From positions 137,688,761 to 137,752,760 of the forward strand of contig CM035412.1 in NCBI GenBank assembly GCA_020310875.1: 64,000 nt of DNA, read 5' to 3'. Shown here one piece after another: positions 46,363 to 57,517 of the stretch; within the stretch, counting starts at the first letter, position 1; each line of letters starts with the position of its first letter. The notes under the pieces are model-generated. The model was not told where the DNA came from and ran no database searches. It saw only the letters and a list, made by a program, of their open reading frames with translations. This DNA is from Ceratopteris richardii. Lineage: Eukaryota; Streptophyta; Polypodiopsida; Polypodiales; Pteridaceae. The position numbers were made by a program, and so were the translations under genes.

Positions 46363-48165
46363 TTACTTTTTCCTTCTACCTAGCCCCATCCTTAACCTAC
46401 CTTCAGATAAAATTTGTAAATCTCTTTTGGTCTGCATGTCAATATGCAATCCTAAAGCCTCAACCAACTTATGCAAAATGAAACAATTTGTACTACCGGA
46501 ATCAATCAAGAAACTAATCTTATGTGAGGATATGTCCCTCGTAATCGTAATCACCATTGCCTTGAATGAGAAGAATTCTTCATGCATTGAACACTAGTGT
46601 TAGAACACTTACCTTGATCATCCCCTTCCTCAATCATTGTGTTTTCCTCTTGTAGGTCAGATAACTTGGCCTGCATATAATGATTGGCTACCTTGTTTGG
46701 ACATTCAAAAGTGCGATGTCCCTATTCTCCATATCAAAATAAGTCATAATCATTTAGCTTGCTCTAAGAAATCAGAATCACATTGAAAATGCATAGGTTC
46801 TCTCTTCTTAGGTCTATCAATCTCCTTTGGCATAGTTTGTTCTCCTTGACTATTACTAGAATTAGTCAATCTTTGTCCATTTTGATTTGTTAAAATTGTT
46901 CTCACGGGTCGATGTCATGTTGAGATAAACCTTGATTTGGATGCCTTTTTCATAGTAAACTTTTCTATCTTCTCTAAGTTTTCTGATTTTGCAACCCCAT
47001 CAATCAATTCTACACCTCCAGACCCCTTGACTTGATAGCAAATCTCTTCCCTCAAATCGTCAATAAATTGGCTCTTCAAGGCATCTCCAAAAAAATCTAG
47101 TGCATACTTATGTAAATGTACAAAGTCTTCAAGACAGAAGTTATGTTTATCATCATCCTATTGCTTGACAGAGTAGAATTTCATTTTCTTTTCCATTTAA
47201 TAATGTGGAGGATAATAACGCTTCTCTACTTGCTCTTGAAACTCTTTTTAGAGAATCGACCCTTCATGTGCTCTTTTCTAGATATATGATTTCCACCATA
47301 GTTTGGTGACTCCCTACATATGAAAAATTACTTCCTTTGCTTTTGATTCTTCACTAAACATGTGTAGATCAAAGAAGTCCTCGAGCTCCTCAATCCATGC
47401 TTCAAGATCCTCTTGATTTTTCTTTTGACCATCAAATTCATTTAATTTTGCTCTTTCAAACACTTTCTTATGTGCAAACTCACCGACATCATCATCATCT
47501 TCAGGTTCGTGTTTCCATCTAGCTCTACATGCATTTGATGTGCCCACACCATTACCATCTTGATCATTGAGGTCAATGAAAACATTTGCAATGCCTTCAA
47601 GAGACAAGTTATGTATGTCATCCTCTTGTTGATTGAAGGAGTAAAATTCCATTTTCTTTTCCATTTGATAATTTGGATAACAATAAAGCTTCTCGACTTG
47701 CTCTTGAAACTCTTTCTGGAGAATCGGACCTTCACGTGCTCTTCTTTGCATGTATGATTTCCACCATAGTTTGGTGGCTTTTTGCAGATGCAAAATTGCT
47801 ACCTTGCTTTTGATTCCTTGCTAAACACATGTTGATTAGAGAAATCCTCGAGCTTCTTGATCCATGCATCAAGATTCTCTCAAGCTTTCTTCTTCAAATC
47901 AAATTTGTTTAAATTCTCTCTTTAAAATACTTGCTTAAGAGTGGAATCACTAGAATAATCATCTTCAGGTTCACATTGTTGTCTAGCTCTAAGTTCGTTC
48001 GATGCACTTGCACCATTACCACCTTGATCACTAAGATCCATGAAAACATTTGTAGTGCCTTCTTTTTTTTGTTGGATGTTTCTTTATGTAATTCCGCATT
48101 GAGTTTATAAATAAGCTCCTCTTGATCTTCCATCTTCTTTTTCAAAGCCTGCATCTTGTCTCAAA
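46363..48165 (-). pseudogene. Chromovirus E': gag and protease
   Basis: Read on the minus strand from 48154: a gag start (MQALKKKMEDQEELIYKLNA), a Trp-rich gag core (ATKLWWKSYMQRRAREGPIL, DLEAWIEELEDFFDLHMF), a single knuckle region near 46720, and a protease (ISFLIDSGSTNCFILHKLVE) at 46587-46363. The same protease is present in unit E at 55376-55173. A stretch of gag is duplicated in tandem. It is broken in many places and has no RT of its own in the window. Confidence 0.72.
47140..48060 (-). repeat. Tandem duplication of about 460 bp inside E' gag
   Basis: Roughly 47140-47600 and 47605-48060 align with the same landmarks in order: TTTCATTTTCTTTTCCATTT-like, GAAACTCTTT, TTTCCACCATAGTTTGGTG, CCTCGAG and ACCATTACCA. 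Identity is about 80%, so the duplication is old. Confidence 0.7.
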
Positions 48166-48190
48166 ATTCAGCTTTTCTCTAATACTACTT

Positions 48191-49310
48191 GTAACACTTC
48201 TCTTAATCTTCAATCATGATCCACATAGGTAATCTTCAATAACAATCCACAAAGAATAATAGAATTGGGCAAAACAAGATGTAAGAGAGTACAATAGAGT
48301 ATGCATAGAAAGAGAGAGAGAGAGAGAGAGAGAATTCTATTATTTGATCCAGATTTTACAAATAATTTTGATCTACATTAAATTTTATATCAAGAAGCTT
48401 CAATGACAAGCCTCGTCCATCCATACACCCCCGAGCTGATCTCAACCTCAATTGCAATCATAATCACAATCTCATTCCTTGAAAAAAAAACAATCTTGAT
48501 CAATGCACAACCATAATCCATATCTCTAGCTCTCAATCTTTGTCTCTAGATCTCCCCTTTGGAAGTACACAACAATTCATACCTTTCTAGACATGTGCTC
48601 ATGGAATCCGCATGCTCTAAATATCGTGTTTTTCGCATGTCTCCACTAGGACTCCTAGACTCACCACACATTTATTTTATATCCACCTCAAGAATCGAAC
48701 CTGTGAAAATAGAGGCAATCCTTGCAACACACTCACACACATATTGATCACCCGAAATAATCCATTTACTAATCATAGTTTTCTAAACTTATTACCATGA
48801 ATGAGATGAGTCATGACTTCTACTTCTATTTTTTTTCTCTTTTTTTTTTCCCAAGCATGTAACTCAAAAACTGTGAGAAATCAGCTTAAGCTTGTGAGAC
48901 ACAAAAACATTCATATTTTTGAGCTGCACAATCATGTTAGAAATGCTTTATCACCAAAAGAACTTTTGTTTTGGAGATATTAATCTTGCAAAATCAGAAA
49001 TTCTAGAGAGATGAAAAAACATGCAAAATATCTTTTCCAACCTATCGAATGCAATCAAATGAGACATAAAACATAAGATCTACAAAATTTTCAATCAAAT
49101 AACGTTTTTTTTTTGTTAAGGATCACTCTACCTTTATCTCATGCAACACTTTTCTAATTCCTACACATATTCATGCTCAATTTTGACATACAAATTCGAT
49201 GCAATAACTTTCTTGAGACATGATCAAAATATCCTAAACATGAAATTTCATTACTCCTTACACATCATTTTCTGGAAAAGAACATCCATCTCAATATGCT
49301 ATATTACGAT
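48191..49310 (-). repeat. Chromovirus LTR (about 1.1 kb) shared by units E and E'
   Basis: On the plus strand it starts TGTAACACTT at 48191. Just outside, on the E' side, is a decayed Met-type primer site (about 48171-48190, minus strand AGTATTAGAGA). On the other side, at 49311-49323, the minus strand has a polypurine run AAAGAGAGGGAGA. So the LTR closes unit E and opens unit E'. The outer end is worn and approximate. An AG microsatellite lies within. Confidence 0.55.
48310..48333. repeat. AG microsatellite
   Basis: Twelve AG repeats without interruption, inside the chromovirus LTR. Confidence 0.95.
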
Positions 49311-49323
49311 TCTCCCTCTCTTT

Positions 49324-50912
49324 GAAGAAATCTGGCCTCATAGTTGGCAAGAAGGGTAATGCTCCATAAACTCATCTAAACCAACCTATGTTGAATCTTC
49401 AATAGGATATGCAAACCACTTAATCAAAATCTCAAGCCTTTCATGATTCCTAAGATAGCTAATTCTCCTATCCACTATTGCTTTTGGATCAAGCTCAAAA
49501 GTGATATCTCCCTATAATTGAGAGTTTTCCTACAAAACATGATCAGCATTAGGAGCATACTTTCTAAGTAATCCAACATGGAAAAGTAGATAAATTTTCA
49601 AGATGTTAGGTAGATCAAGTAAATATGCATCAAAGCCAACTTTCTTTAAGACTTTAAAAGGACCAACATAACGCTTAGAGAGTCATCAATCTTTTCCTAA
49701 GACAAATTTGATTTAGAAGGATTCACTTAAAGAAAATTAATTCTAAACTCCACGGGTCTCTTTTTGTTATCATGATATAATTTTTGATGTTTCTCTGCAT
49801 CTTTGATGTTTTTCTTTATCTTTTTTAGCTCTAAATCTATATTTTCAAGCATTTTTTAGATACCTCAACTCGATTTTGTGAATTAAAAATTGAATGTGAT
49901 ACCAAACAATTATAGCCATACATTGCTTCAAAAGGTGTCATCATAATAGACAAATGCCATGTACTATTATATGCATACTCAACTAGAGGCAAATAATGAC
50001 TTCAATTATTTTATTTATCATTTACATACATATGTAAAATATCCTCAAGCACCTAGTTAACCCTCTCAATCTCACCAGAAATTCAAGGATGAAATGTAGT
50101 ACTCATGCATAATTCTCTAATTATGGACTGAAATGTTGCTTTCCAAACATTAGGCATAAAACTCACATCCTTGTTAGAAATTATACTTTTAGGTAAACCA
50201 TGTAACTTGAAAATTTATTTTATGAAAAGTTTAGCAAAATGCATAGATGTATGGATTTCCCTCATGGGAAGAAAATGTGCCATCTTTGTAAGACAATTCA
50301 CAACAACAAAGATGGTATCATGTTCACTTCTCATCACATGCAATGTTTTTATGAAATCCATAGAGATGGATTCACATTTTTAATCAGGCACATCTAATGG
50401 TTATAGCATACTAGGACCACTTTTAAATTTAGCCTTAATCTATTGACATTTCAAACATTGTTTCACAAACCTCCTACTGTCATGTTTCATACATGACCAA
50501 TTATATGAAGCTTTAACTTTACCATAAGTCGTAGAAAAACCAGGGTCTGCAGAAGAAGGTGCATCATCACAATCATGAAGAATCTTTTCCTTCAAAATAG
50601 ATTCTTAAAAGATATAGAAAGGATAATTACAATACAAATTATTATTTCTCAATGAAATTTTTCCTCAAACGTAGAACCTGGATTACATATAAAAATTTGA
50701 AGATTGTTGCATAATACAAATCTTCTTTTAATTTGTTTTGAATATAAAAATTAGAAGATACAATAGAAAATGAACTGCATAAAGTTTTATGACTCAAAGC
50801 ATCAACCACTTTATTTTCTTTTCTTTTTAAGTATTTAATACCAAAATCATTTTCACTTAACAATTCAATCTATTCTTTTTGTCTATTATTAAGTAAAGGC
50901 TGAGTAGTGATA
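49324..50912 (-). pseudogene. Chromovirus E: RNase H end, integrase and chromodomain
   Basis: Read on the minus strand, 50863-50642 is the RNase H end (FGIKYLKRKENKVVDALSHK). An HHCC zinc region follows (SYNWSCMKHDSRRFVKQC), then an integrase core with SISMDFIKTLHVMRSEHDTI and LPKSIISNKDVSF. The C-terminal part ends in a chromodomain-like segment near 49350-49560 (DPKAIVDRRISYLRNHERLE, then IKWFAYPIEDSTW). The chromodomain defines a chromovirus. It is broken in many places. Copia D adjoins at 50913. Confidence 0.78.
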
Positions 50913-51947
50913 TGTTGGAATTGGAGTAGGCCATAATAATAATATATCACAGGTTTACAAGATCTTCCAATAGATGAACCTTAACATACACACCTTAAGA
51001 CTCAAAAATAGATGGGTCAAAGATAGAGAGAGAATAGAAGAGATTTCAAGTGTAACAATAAGGCTATGAGACTCACGTATACTAACTATATATTAATGTC
51101 AAATTACAATATGTATATATATGATACAAATTGACAATATTTGTATCTAGGCAGAAATAGGATCTAGATACAAGAGATTGTGTGCCTAAGAGGTATGAAG
51201 AGTGTGTGTATGTGAGAATATGGAGAATACGAATAGTTTAGAACCGTTTTATAGCAAACCCAAATTCTGATCAACCTAAATCAGAAACGAGTGACCTAGC
51301 AAGTAAGAACAGAAATAGACTTGCTACTCATAGTAAATCAACAATGGATGTTGATGGTAAGCTGGCAGAATCTCCTCCAGGTAATCACCAAGATGTAGAC
51401 CACAACTCCTCCAAGAGTGTGAGAATTCCTCCTCCAAGTTGGCCTCCAATATCTTCTCCTAATTGGAGAAGATTGATCATCTCCTCCAAGTATGTGGGAC
51501 TCCTCCTTGATCTCCTTGAAACTTACTTGAGTGATCCTTGAGTGATCCTTGAGTGATCCTATGAACAATGAGCCCCTGGACTCTTATATAGTGTTTGATG
51601 AAGCTATAAAAGCAATATTTAGAAAGAAAAAGCTTCTAAAAAGCTATGTGAAGATGTCAAAACTTAAATGAATCAAGATCACTATCGAATTTGAAGAGCT
51701 ATTAAAAAAAAATCATGCACTGCTACATGCTCTACGATTTTGTTTAATTTAAAAGCATGATCAAAAGTTCTATTAGCACTATCAACATCGATGGTGGGTA
51801 TTGAACATGCACCTCATGGATGAGAATGTTTTCTTTTATCTATGTTGCCATGCCTTTTGGTTGCTCAAAAGCTTGTAAAGATATCTACACATTCTATACC
51901 AAATTGAGGAATTTTCACCATTGACCATGGGAAATTGTTTTCTAACA
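50913..51947 (-). repeat. 3' LTR of copia D
   Basis: The plus strand starts TGTTGGAATT and ends TTTCTAACA. A polypurine tract (minus strand GAAGGGGGAATT, 51948-51960) lies directly inside. It includes a TATA-rich stretch near 51110-51130 and a triplicated 12-base word at about 51529-51560. No partner LTR is in the window. Confidence 0.65.
51529..51560 (+). repeat. TTGAGTGATCC word repeated three times
   Basis: Three near-perfect tandem copies of a 12-base word with a GAGTGATCC core lie in the copia D LTR. Confidence 0.85.
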
Positions 51948-51960
51948 ATTCCCCCTTCAA

Positions 51961-52790
51961 TGTCATAATGGTACAAGGACTAATAACCTGCAAAAATTCT
52001 TGTGACTTTCTCTGATCAATGTATCTCTTGACTTCTTTCCGCTGAATCTTGAGCTGACTATGTATGAACCTATATAATTGAGAAACTGCAAACTGAATGT
52101 ACGAATGTGTATTACATAGATATATCAAACAACTCATTGCTTGACTATATAATGTAACATCAAATGGTTTTGAATCTCCTTTAGACTGTAATAACACATT
52201 GACATCCATCGGTGTCTACATAGGCTTAGAATCTATCATCTCAAACCTTTCCACTAATTTCTCAATGTATTTCTGCTGTGTCATGTAGATACACACATCG
52301 TTGTATTTGAACTCAGTCTTGGGACTTGTGATAATCATATCATTTTTTAGTGCATCTTGAACACTAGCTCGTTCATTCTGAACTGAAGTAAGAGCTAAAA
52401 CATTATGAATCTCAAAATATGCTACATAATTTACTTGGTCTACTTGTTGTCTCCTTGTTTGACTTTTGGTTCTTCTGATGTATTCCTATATACAACTATC
52501 CTTCCAAGTTTGATATAATCACTTTGGCGTATTCCTAAAAAGTGGTGGCATATCTTCTGGTTCTTTAGTATCTCTTTCTTCTACAACTCTAGAACCTTCT
52601 CTAACTTCAATCGGAACTTCAAGAGGTATTGATGATGGACTAGGTACTGATGTAGGATGAAATTCTCTCTTCACCTGTACCTATTAGGGTTTGAGAAGGT
52701 TCATCACAATCTATGTATGGCTTAATGTAAGCATCGAAATTCCTTCTAAAAAATGCATAGTCGTCTACCTTTATGAAATCTGAAATTTAT
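51961..52790 (-). pseudogene. Copia D: remains of reverse transcriptase and RNase H
   Basis: The open minus segment 52209-51865 contains YSQAMSCLIYLCNTHSYIQF and AVSQLYRFIHSQ, the RT-RNase H connection typical of copia (usually MYLTATRPDI-like). Upstream, about 52250-52450 gives KYIEKLVERFEM. The linker after integrase lies at 52500-52700. Much of the usual RT is not recognisable. Confidence 0.65.
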
Positions 52791-53310
52791 TCCTTCTTAT
52801 CATAAATCTGACTTTCTGTAATATATGCATTGCGTGAGAGTAGGATATCACCTATATCTGAAACATAGAATGTGTATTCTTTGCTTTCAATTGCATAACC
52901 AATAAAGACGACTTTAATGGCTTTTACATCAAGCTTACCATGATCCTTCTTCTCAATGTGAACATACGCAAGGGAACCAAAAACTATAAAGTAACTAACA
53001 TTGGGTTTCTTCCCATAACAAGCTTCATAAGGTGTGATAACCTTCAAAGCTTTTGTGGAAGACCTATCCATAATGTGATTAACTATATGTATCACATCAA
53101 ACCAAAACTTGGGAGAAAGCTTTTTGGATGATATCATACTAAGCATCATCTCAGCAAGGATCCTATTCTTTCTCTCTGCAACACCATTCTGTTCTGGCAT
53201 GTAAGCAATAGTGAGTTGATGAGAGATACCTTTGTCTTCAAGAAAAGAGTTAAAGACTTTTGATATGTATTCTCCTCTTCTATCACTTCTCAAAATCTAG
53301 ATCTTTGACC
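52787..53310 (-). pseudogene. Copia D: integrase, C-terminal part
   Basis: The minus segment 53293-52787 reads GEYISKVFNSFLEDKGISHQ, AYMPEQNGVAERKNRILAEM, YEACYGKKPNVSYFIVFGSL and KVVFIGYAIESKEYTFYVSD. These are the C-terminal half of the copia integrase core and the following GKKP domain. The front half is weaker, at about 53310-53600. Confidence 0.85.
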
Positions 53311-53605
53311 GAGTTTCATTTTCATCCATAGCTAAGAACTTCTCAAAAGTAGGAAAAACCTATGAATTTACTTTAAGATTGTAAATCCATGAATATCTTA
53401 AGAAATCATCAATGAACATAACAAAGTACCTAAAACCTTGAATAGAATCTGTTCTCATCGGACCATTCACATTTGAATTTATGATCTACAACTTCCTTGT
53501 CGTGGTGATGTATCCATGCATCTTCAAAGGAAGTTTATGAAGCTTCCCTTCAAGAAATCCTTCACATGATTCTGCATCATCTAGTAAAGAAAAAGTAGGC
53601 AAACT

Positions 53606-54562
53606 CTATACCATACCTTGAACTTTGATACGCTTGAGAGTTATGTAACTGATATGACCAAATCTAGCATGCCATAACTTCATATTCTCCTTAGGTGTAG
53701 TAGACCTAGCAATATTAGCATGACTAATTTTGGATAACAAATACATGCCACTTCTATTTTCACCTTGAAGTAGACAATGCTCCTCATTAGGTGAGAGGAT
53801 CTGACATGAATGTTTCCTTAAAACTACTTTATAACCATCTGACAAGAAAGTAGAGATAGAGAGAAAATTCTTCTTCATGTCTCGAACATAAAGAACATTA
53901 GAAAGTGTGAAATTTCCACCTGCTCTAGACTTTAGGTTCACTTCTCCAACACCTACAACATCCAAATCATGACCATCTGCAATGGTCACTCTTCTGCCTG
54001 AAGAGTTAGAAAGGGAATAAAATACCTTTCTACAACCTATCATATGCTTAGTAGCTCCAAAATAAAAAATCCAAGGATTAACTGAGATTGCATTTTTTGG
54101 ATCATCTTCAATACTATTACTTGATGCTTTATTCTTCTCATTAAAAATCCTTGCTCTGCATTCTGCTATGAAATGACCTGGTTTCTTATAGTAATGGCAT
54201 ACTCCTTTCTTTGAATCAGATGTAGTCAAAGACTTTTCTTTGGGCGTAGAGGAAGCATTAAGAAAAGGAATGGAGGAATTCGGATTAGAAGACTTACTTT
54301 CCTTCTTGGATTGGAGACTCTTCTGTTCCTTCTTTGTCTCCTTCTTCTTTCCCTTGCATAACAATAGCATAGCTTCATCATTCTCTTCCATACCCTTTTG
54401 TTGATCTTCATCTTGAAGTAATAGGAACTATAGTTCTTGAAATGAAACTTCCCTATCTCTTATAGAGAGAGATAAAGAAGTAACAAAAGTGCAATATGTA
54501 GATGGAAGTGAGTTTAGAAGTGTATTTACCATCTCTTCATCTGAAAATTTTACTCCAAAAAT
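53606..54562 (-). pseudogene. Copia D: gag part, knuckle, protease and pre-integrase
   Basis: The minus segment 54391-53606 shows the knuckle CHYYKKPGHFIAEC, the protease WIFYFGATKHMIG region, RRVTIADGHDLDVVGVGEVN, the LSNVLYVRDMKKNFLSISTF block and the pre-integrase motif KLWHARFGHISYITLKRI. Upstream to 54562 is part of the gag_2 domain (DEEMVNTLLNSLPSTYCTFV). This is a compact copia order. Confidence 0.85.
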
Positions 54563-55910
54563 TCAATCCCCTACCGTCAATACAAAGTTTGTTTGAGCCA
54601 TCTTTCTTTTGTGAAATAGAACATGTGCTCCCCAAGGTGAAACACTAGGTCTTATCAACCCCTTCTTCAATAGATCATCTATTTGGAGCTTCAGATCTTT
54701 CAATTAATCAAATATTGAACCTATAAGGTGCTCTAGAATAAGGTTCACTTCTTGGATAGAGGTCTATAGCATAGTCAAGTTTTCTAGGAGGGGGTATGCC
54801 CGATAGATAATCAGATAATATATTTGCATTCTCATCTAAAAGTTTTCTGACATGTTTAGGGATCTATTCTTCTTTCTTCTTCTAATTAAGACCATTAATG
54901 TAAACCAAATATGTCTCATAACCCTCACAAATAGCCATAATCAATTTTATAGCAGAAATAGGAGAAAAACCTGAATTATACTCTCCTATAGGACAATGTG
55001 CACCCCCCTCTATTTCCAACATAAGGATCCCACTTTTGCAAGCAACTACAGCTCTGTTATGAATGAGCAAGTCCATGCCAATGAGAACACGATATTCTCT
55101 CATTTAAATCACATGGAAGGTACCCAAAAACTTAGGTTCACTTAACTTAAAATCAAGATTCTCAATATAGCCTCAAGTATAGTGTATCCTACCATTAGCC
55201 ATATGAACATGTCTTTTGGTTTGCATTTCAATATGAAATCTTGAAGCCTCTACTAACTTATGCGAAAGGAAACAATTTGTACTACTCGAATTAATAAAGA
55301 AACTACTGATCTTATCTAAGGATATGTCGCCCATAATCCTACTCAATGATGCCCTTGAACGAGAAGACATTGCCATGCATTGAAGAATAGTGTTAGAACA
55401 CTTACCTTGATCATCAACTTCCTCAATCGTTGTGTTTCCTCTTGCAGCTTAGGGATCTTGGCTTGCATAGAATAGTTGATGGCCTTTTTTGGACATTCAA
55501 AAGTGCGATGTCCCTATTCTCCACATCAAAATTCAATTTGCTTCAGCTTAGTTTATCCTCCTTGACTATTACTAGCATTAGTCGATCTCTGTCCATTCTG
55601 ATTTCTTGAAATAGTTCTTGGAGGTCGATCTCCTATTGAGATAAACCTTGATTTGGATACCTTTTTCATAGTGAACTTCTCCATTTTCCCAAAGCTTTTT
55701 GCACTTGCAATTGCATCAACAAAATCAACACATATGGACCCCTTCACTTGATAGCAAAGCTCTTCTCACAAACGATCAATAAATTTTCTCTTCAAGGCAT
55801 TCCATAAATTTCTAGTGCATACTTATGTAAACATAGAAATTTCTCCTTATAATCTTCAATAAACAAGTTATGTTTGTCATCCTCATATTGCTTTAAGGGG
55901 TGGAGAACAA
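54563..55910 (-). pseudogene. Chromovirus E: gag end, knuckle, protease and RT start
   Basis: On the minus strand, 55747-55553 is gag end (MEKFTMKKVSKSRFISIGD). A knuckle follows near 55500 (GHRTFECP), the protease at 55376-55173 (SFFINSSSTNCFLSHKLVEA), and a protease/RT linker at 55103-54882 (YRVLIGMDLLIHNRAVVACK, the GMDLL turn). The RT front lies at about 54760-54565 (RAPYRFNI, then [14 protein letters not shown]). It is the upstream half of the element whose downstream half lies at 49324-50912. Broken in many places. Confidence 0.7.
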
Positions 55911-56159
55911 TAATACTTTCTTTCTTTCAACAAATCCATTATGTTGAGGCGTATATGACACTTTATATTGTTCTTTTATCCAACATTCAACCAAAAATCC
56001 ATTAAAATCAAAAGACATGTATCCCCCCTCAATCAAAGTGGAGGGCGCCCATTTTACATGCTGACAGTTTTTTCAACCAAAAGTAGAAACTATTTGAAGC
56101 ACATAAACTCTTTGGACTTTTCTTTCAATGCATACACTCATGTGTAATAAAGTAAGTCT
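55911..56159 (-). pseudogene. Copia integrase fragment, related to copia 1
   Basis: The minus translation includes CQHVKWAPSTLIEGGYMSFD and YKVSYTPQHNGFVERK. It aligns closely with copia 1 at about 9890-10110, at DNA level too. The match stops at 56159, one base before a 16-bp sequence that recurs inverted at 57502. Confidence 0.75.
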
Positions 56160-57070
56160 ATGATCTAAGGATCCGGCCAATTCAGAGTTGATGGCAAAAC
56201 GGCTAGATGGTATCTTTTGCTCCTGTTTGATTATAAACTCATGTTCTATATTATAACAAAGCTCAAAATGAAACATGAGGGCTGGCATTTCCGGGGATAG
56301 CGTGATGGTCACTTTATGAATCATTGCGAGTTCAAAACCTGGATTATGCCACAAATGAGGAAAACATTTGCTTACTTTTTGGCTTGGGGATCCGAACCTA
56401 GAAGGATGTCTGGCGTGTGGTCGTTGGGGATCAAGTTTAGACCTTGGAACTACGTTCGCGGGTTCAAATGGTCGGCGGAAGAAAACTTATTTAAAAAATT
56501 AAAGCCAATTAAAGAATTATTTGTACCCCTCGACATCATGGATACATTCTCTGCCATTGAAGGCAATGGCGCAGGTTCGATACCCCTATCTATCAAGAAG
56601 AAATTCGTCTTATGTTGTTGAGCAAACATGAAAGCATCACACAAATTTTTATACTATAATGCACCAAATGAATGAACTGAATTGCTCTGGATATACTGAG
56701 GTGATTCTACAAAAGCTACCAAAGATGAAAACCCACAGCAGTAGGCCGATGTTGATTATGATATGCACCAACGATTTTAGAGAATGGTTGTGAGTGTAAC
56801 ATAGTTGTTAAATATACGCAATGTAACGTAGTGGATGATACATCCTTGTACAAAGAAGAAGTTCTGCGTTCAATACTCGGAGTTGATTTGGTGCAACCAA
56901 ATCATCTTTTTTGGCAAACACGTGGTTCCCTCATGAAAGGACCATGCTTGATTGATGAAAATCTCTCTCGTGAAGCTAAGGAGATGGTAAGCGATAGACG
57001 CATAAAAACCTCAAGAAGAAGGTGATGAGGCAATGAACGCAATGTAGGTAACCGTGGAAGCTCTAACCTA

Positions 57071-57085
57071 GGGGCTCTGATACCA
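57071..57085 (-). other. Primer-binding site (initiator Met-tRNA type)
   Basis: On the minus strand this is TGGTATCAGAGCCCC, a full match to the plant initiator Met primer site. It sits one base from the CTTGCA end of a short LTR-like unit (57087-57405). The sequence beyond it on the minus strand (to about 56160) carries no recognisable domain. Confidence 0.7.
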
Positions 57086-57086
57086 A

Positions 57087-57405
57087 TGCAAGAAAATAAG
57101 AATTACGACCTCCACGTGCTAGAGAGATGAATCTCCTCCCAACCATATGGCTCTATACATAGCTCTCTCTAGGGGAATGCCTTCTTGGGTAGGTGGATAC
57201 TAATCATCCATGTGTCAACCATGTAACTGCATGTGTGCCAAGTGTCCTAGTTAACTGTAGTTAACTCAAGTGGATGCTTCTAGAAGGCTTTGGAGCTCTT
57301 TGGGCTAAATACTCTCCCCATGTACCCCACAGGGGTTGAACCCAATACCCCCTCCTTCACACCCTTGAGAATTAACCACTAAGCTAAGTGGATCACTTTT
57401 TTACA
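57087..57405 (-). repeat. Short LTR-like unit (about 320 bp) with a tRNA-like promoter
   Basis: On the minus strand it runs from TGTAAAAAAGTG to TTTTCTTGCA and is followed by a perfect Met-type primer site. The 5' limit is a guess from the TG/CA rule; no second copy or polypurine tract confirms it. A TATA-like GTATAGAG is near the primer-site end. It might be a small TRIM-type element. Confidence 0.45.
57332..57394 (-). promoter_or_regulatory. tRNA-like Pol III promoter (A and B boxes)
   Basis: On the minus strand, TAGCTTAGTGG (57387-57377) matches the A-box consensus and GGTTCAACCCC (57342-57332) the B-box consensus, 44 bases apart from start to start as in tRNA genes. There is no full cloverleaf. 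It resembles the tRNA-derived head of a plant SINE. Confidence 0.55.
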
Positions 57406-57517
57406 AGAGAATATGACCTTCTAGTACATCTAGAGTCGAAATCTTTGGTCATACACACGGGTGGCCAAATAGTATTTGACTTCATATCTATCTAAACTGG
57501 ACGGATCCTTAGATCAT

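Larger units (their letters stand above)
50913..54562 (-). mobile_element. Copia element D (partial), minus strand, lying in chromovirus E
   Basis: One LTR is present, at the low-coordinate end, with the internal region running to about 54562, where it meets chromovirus RT sequence directly. On the minus strand the order is gag part, knuckle, protease, integrase, a shortened RT/RNase H, polypurine tract, 3' LTR. No 5' LTR is seen. Chromovirus E is interrupted at the same place, with RNase H on one side and the RT start on the other. It is broken, with several breaks. Confidence 0.75.
56160..57517. other. 1.36 kb segment bounded by 16-bp inverted sequences
   Basis: ATGATCTAAGGATCCG at 56160-56175 recurs as its exact reverse complement at 57502-57517, and similarity continues weakly for about 10 more bases inward. 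Left of it lies interrupted copia integrase; right of it starts the leader array of element C. No matching target duplication was found, and the flanks differ. It could be a small DNA transposon, but no transposase is seen, and part of it looks like an LTR with primer site. Confidence 0.4.

Noticed and set aside
56568-56580. GGTTCGATACCC, a B-box-like word on the plus strand
   Set aside because: No matching A box was found at tRNA spacing, and no cloverleaf can be drawn.
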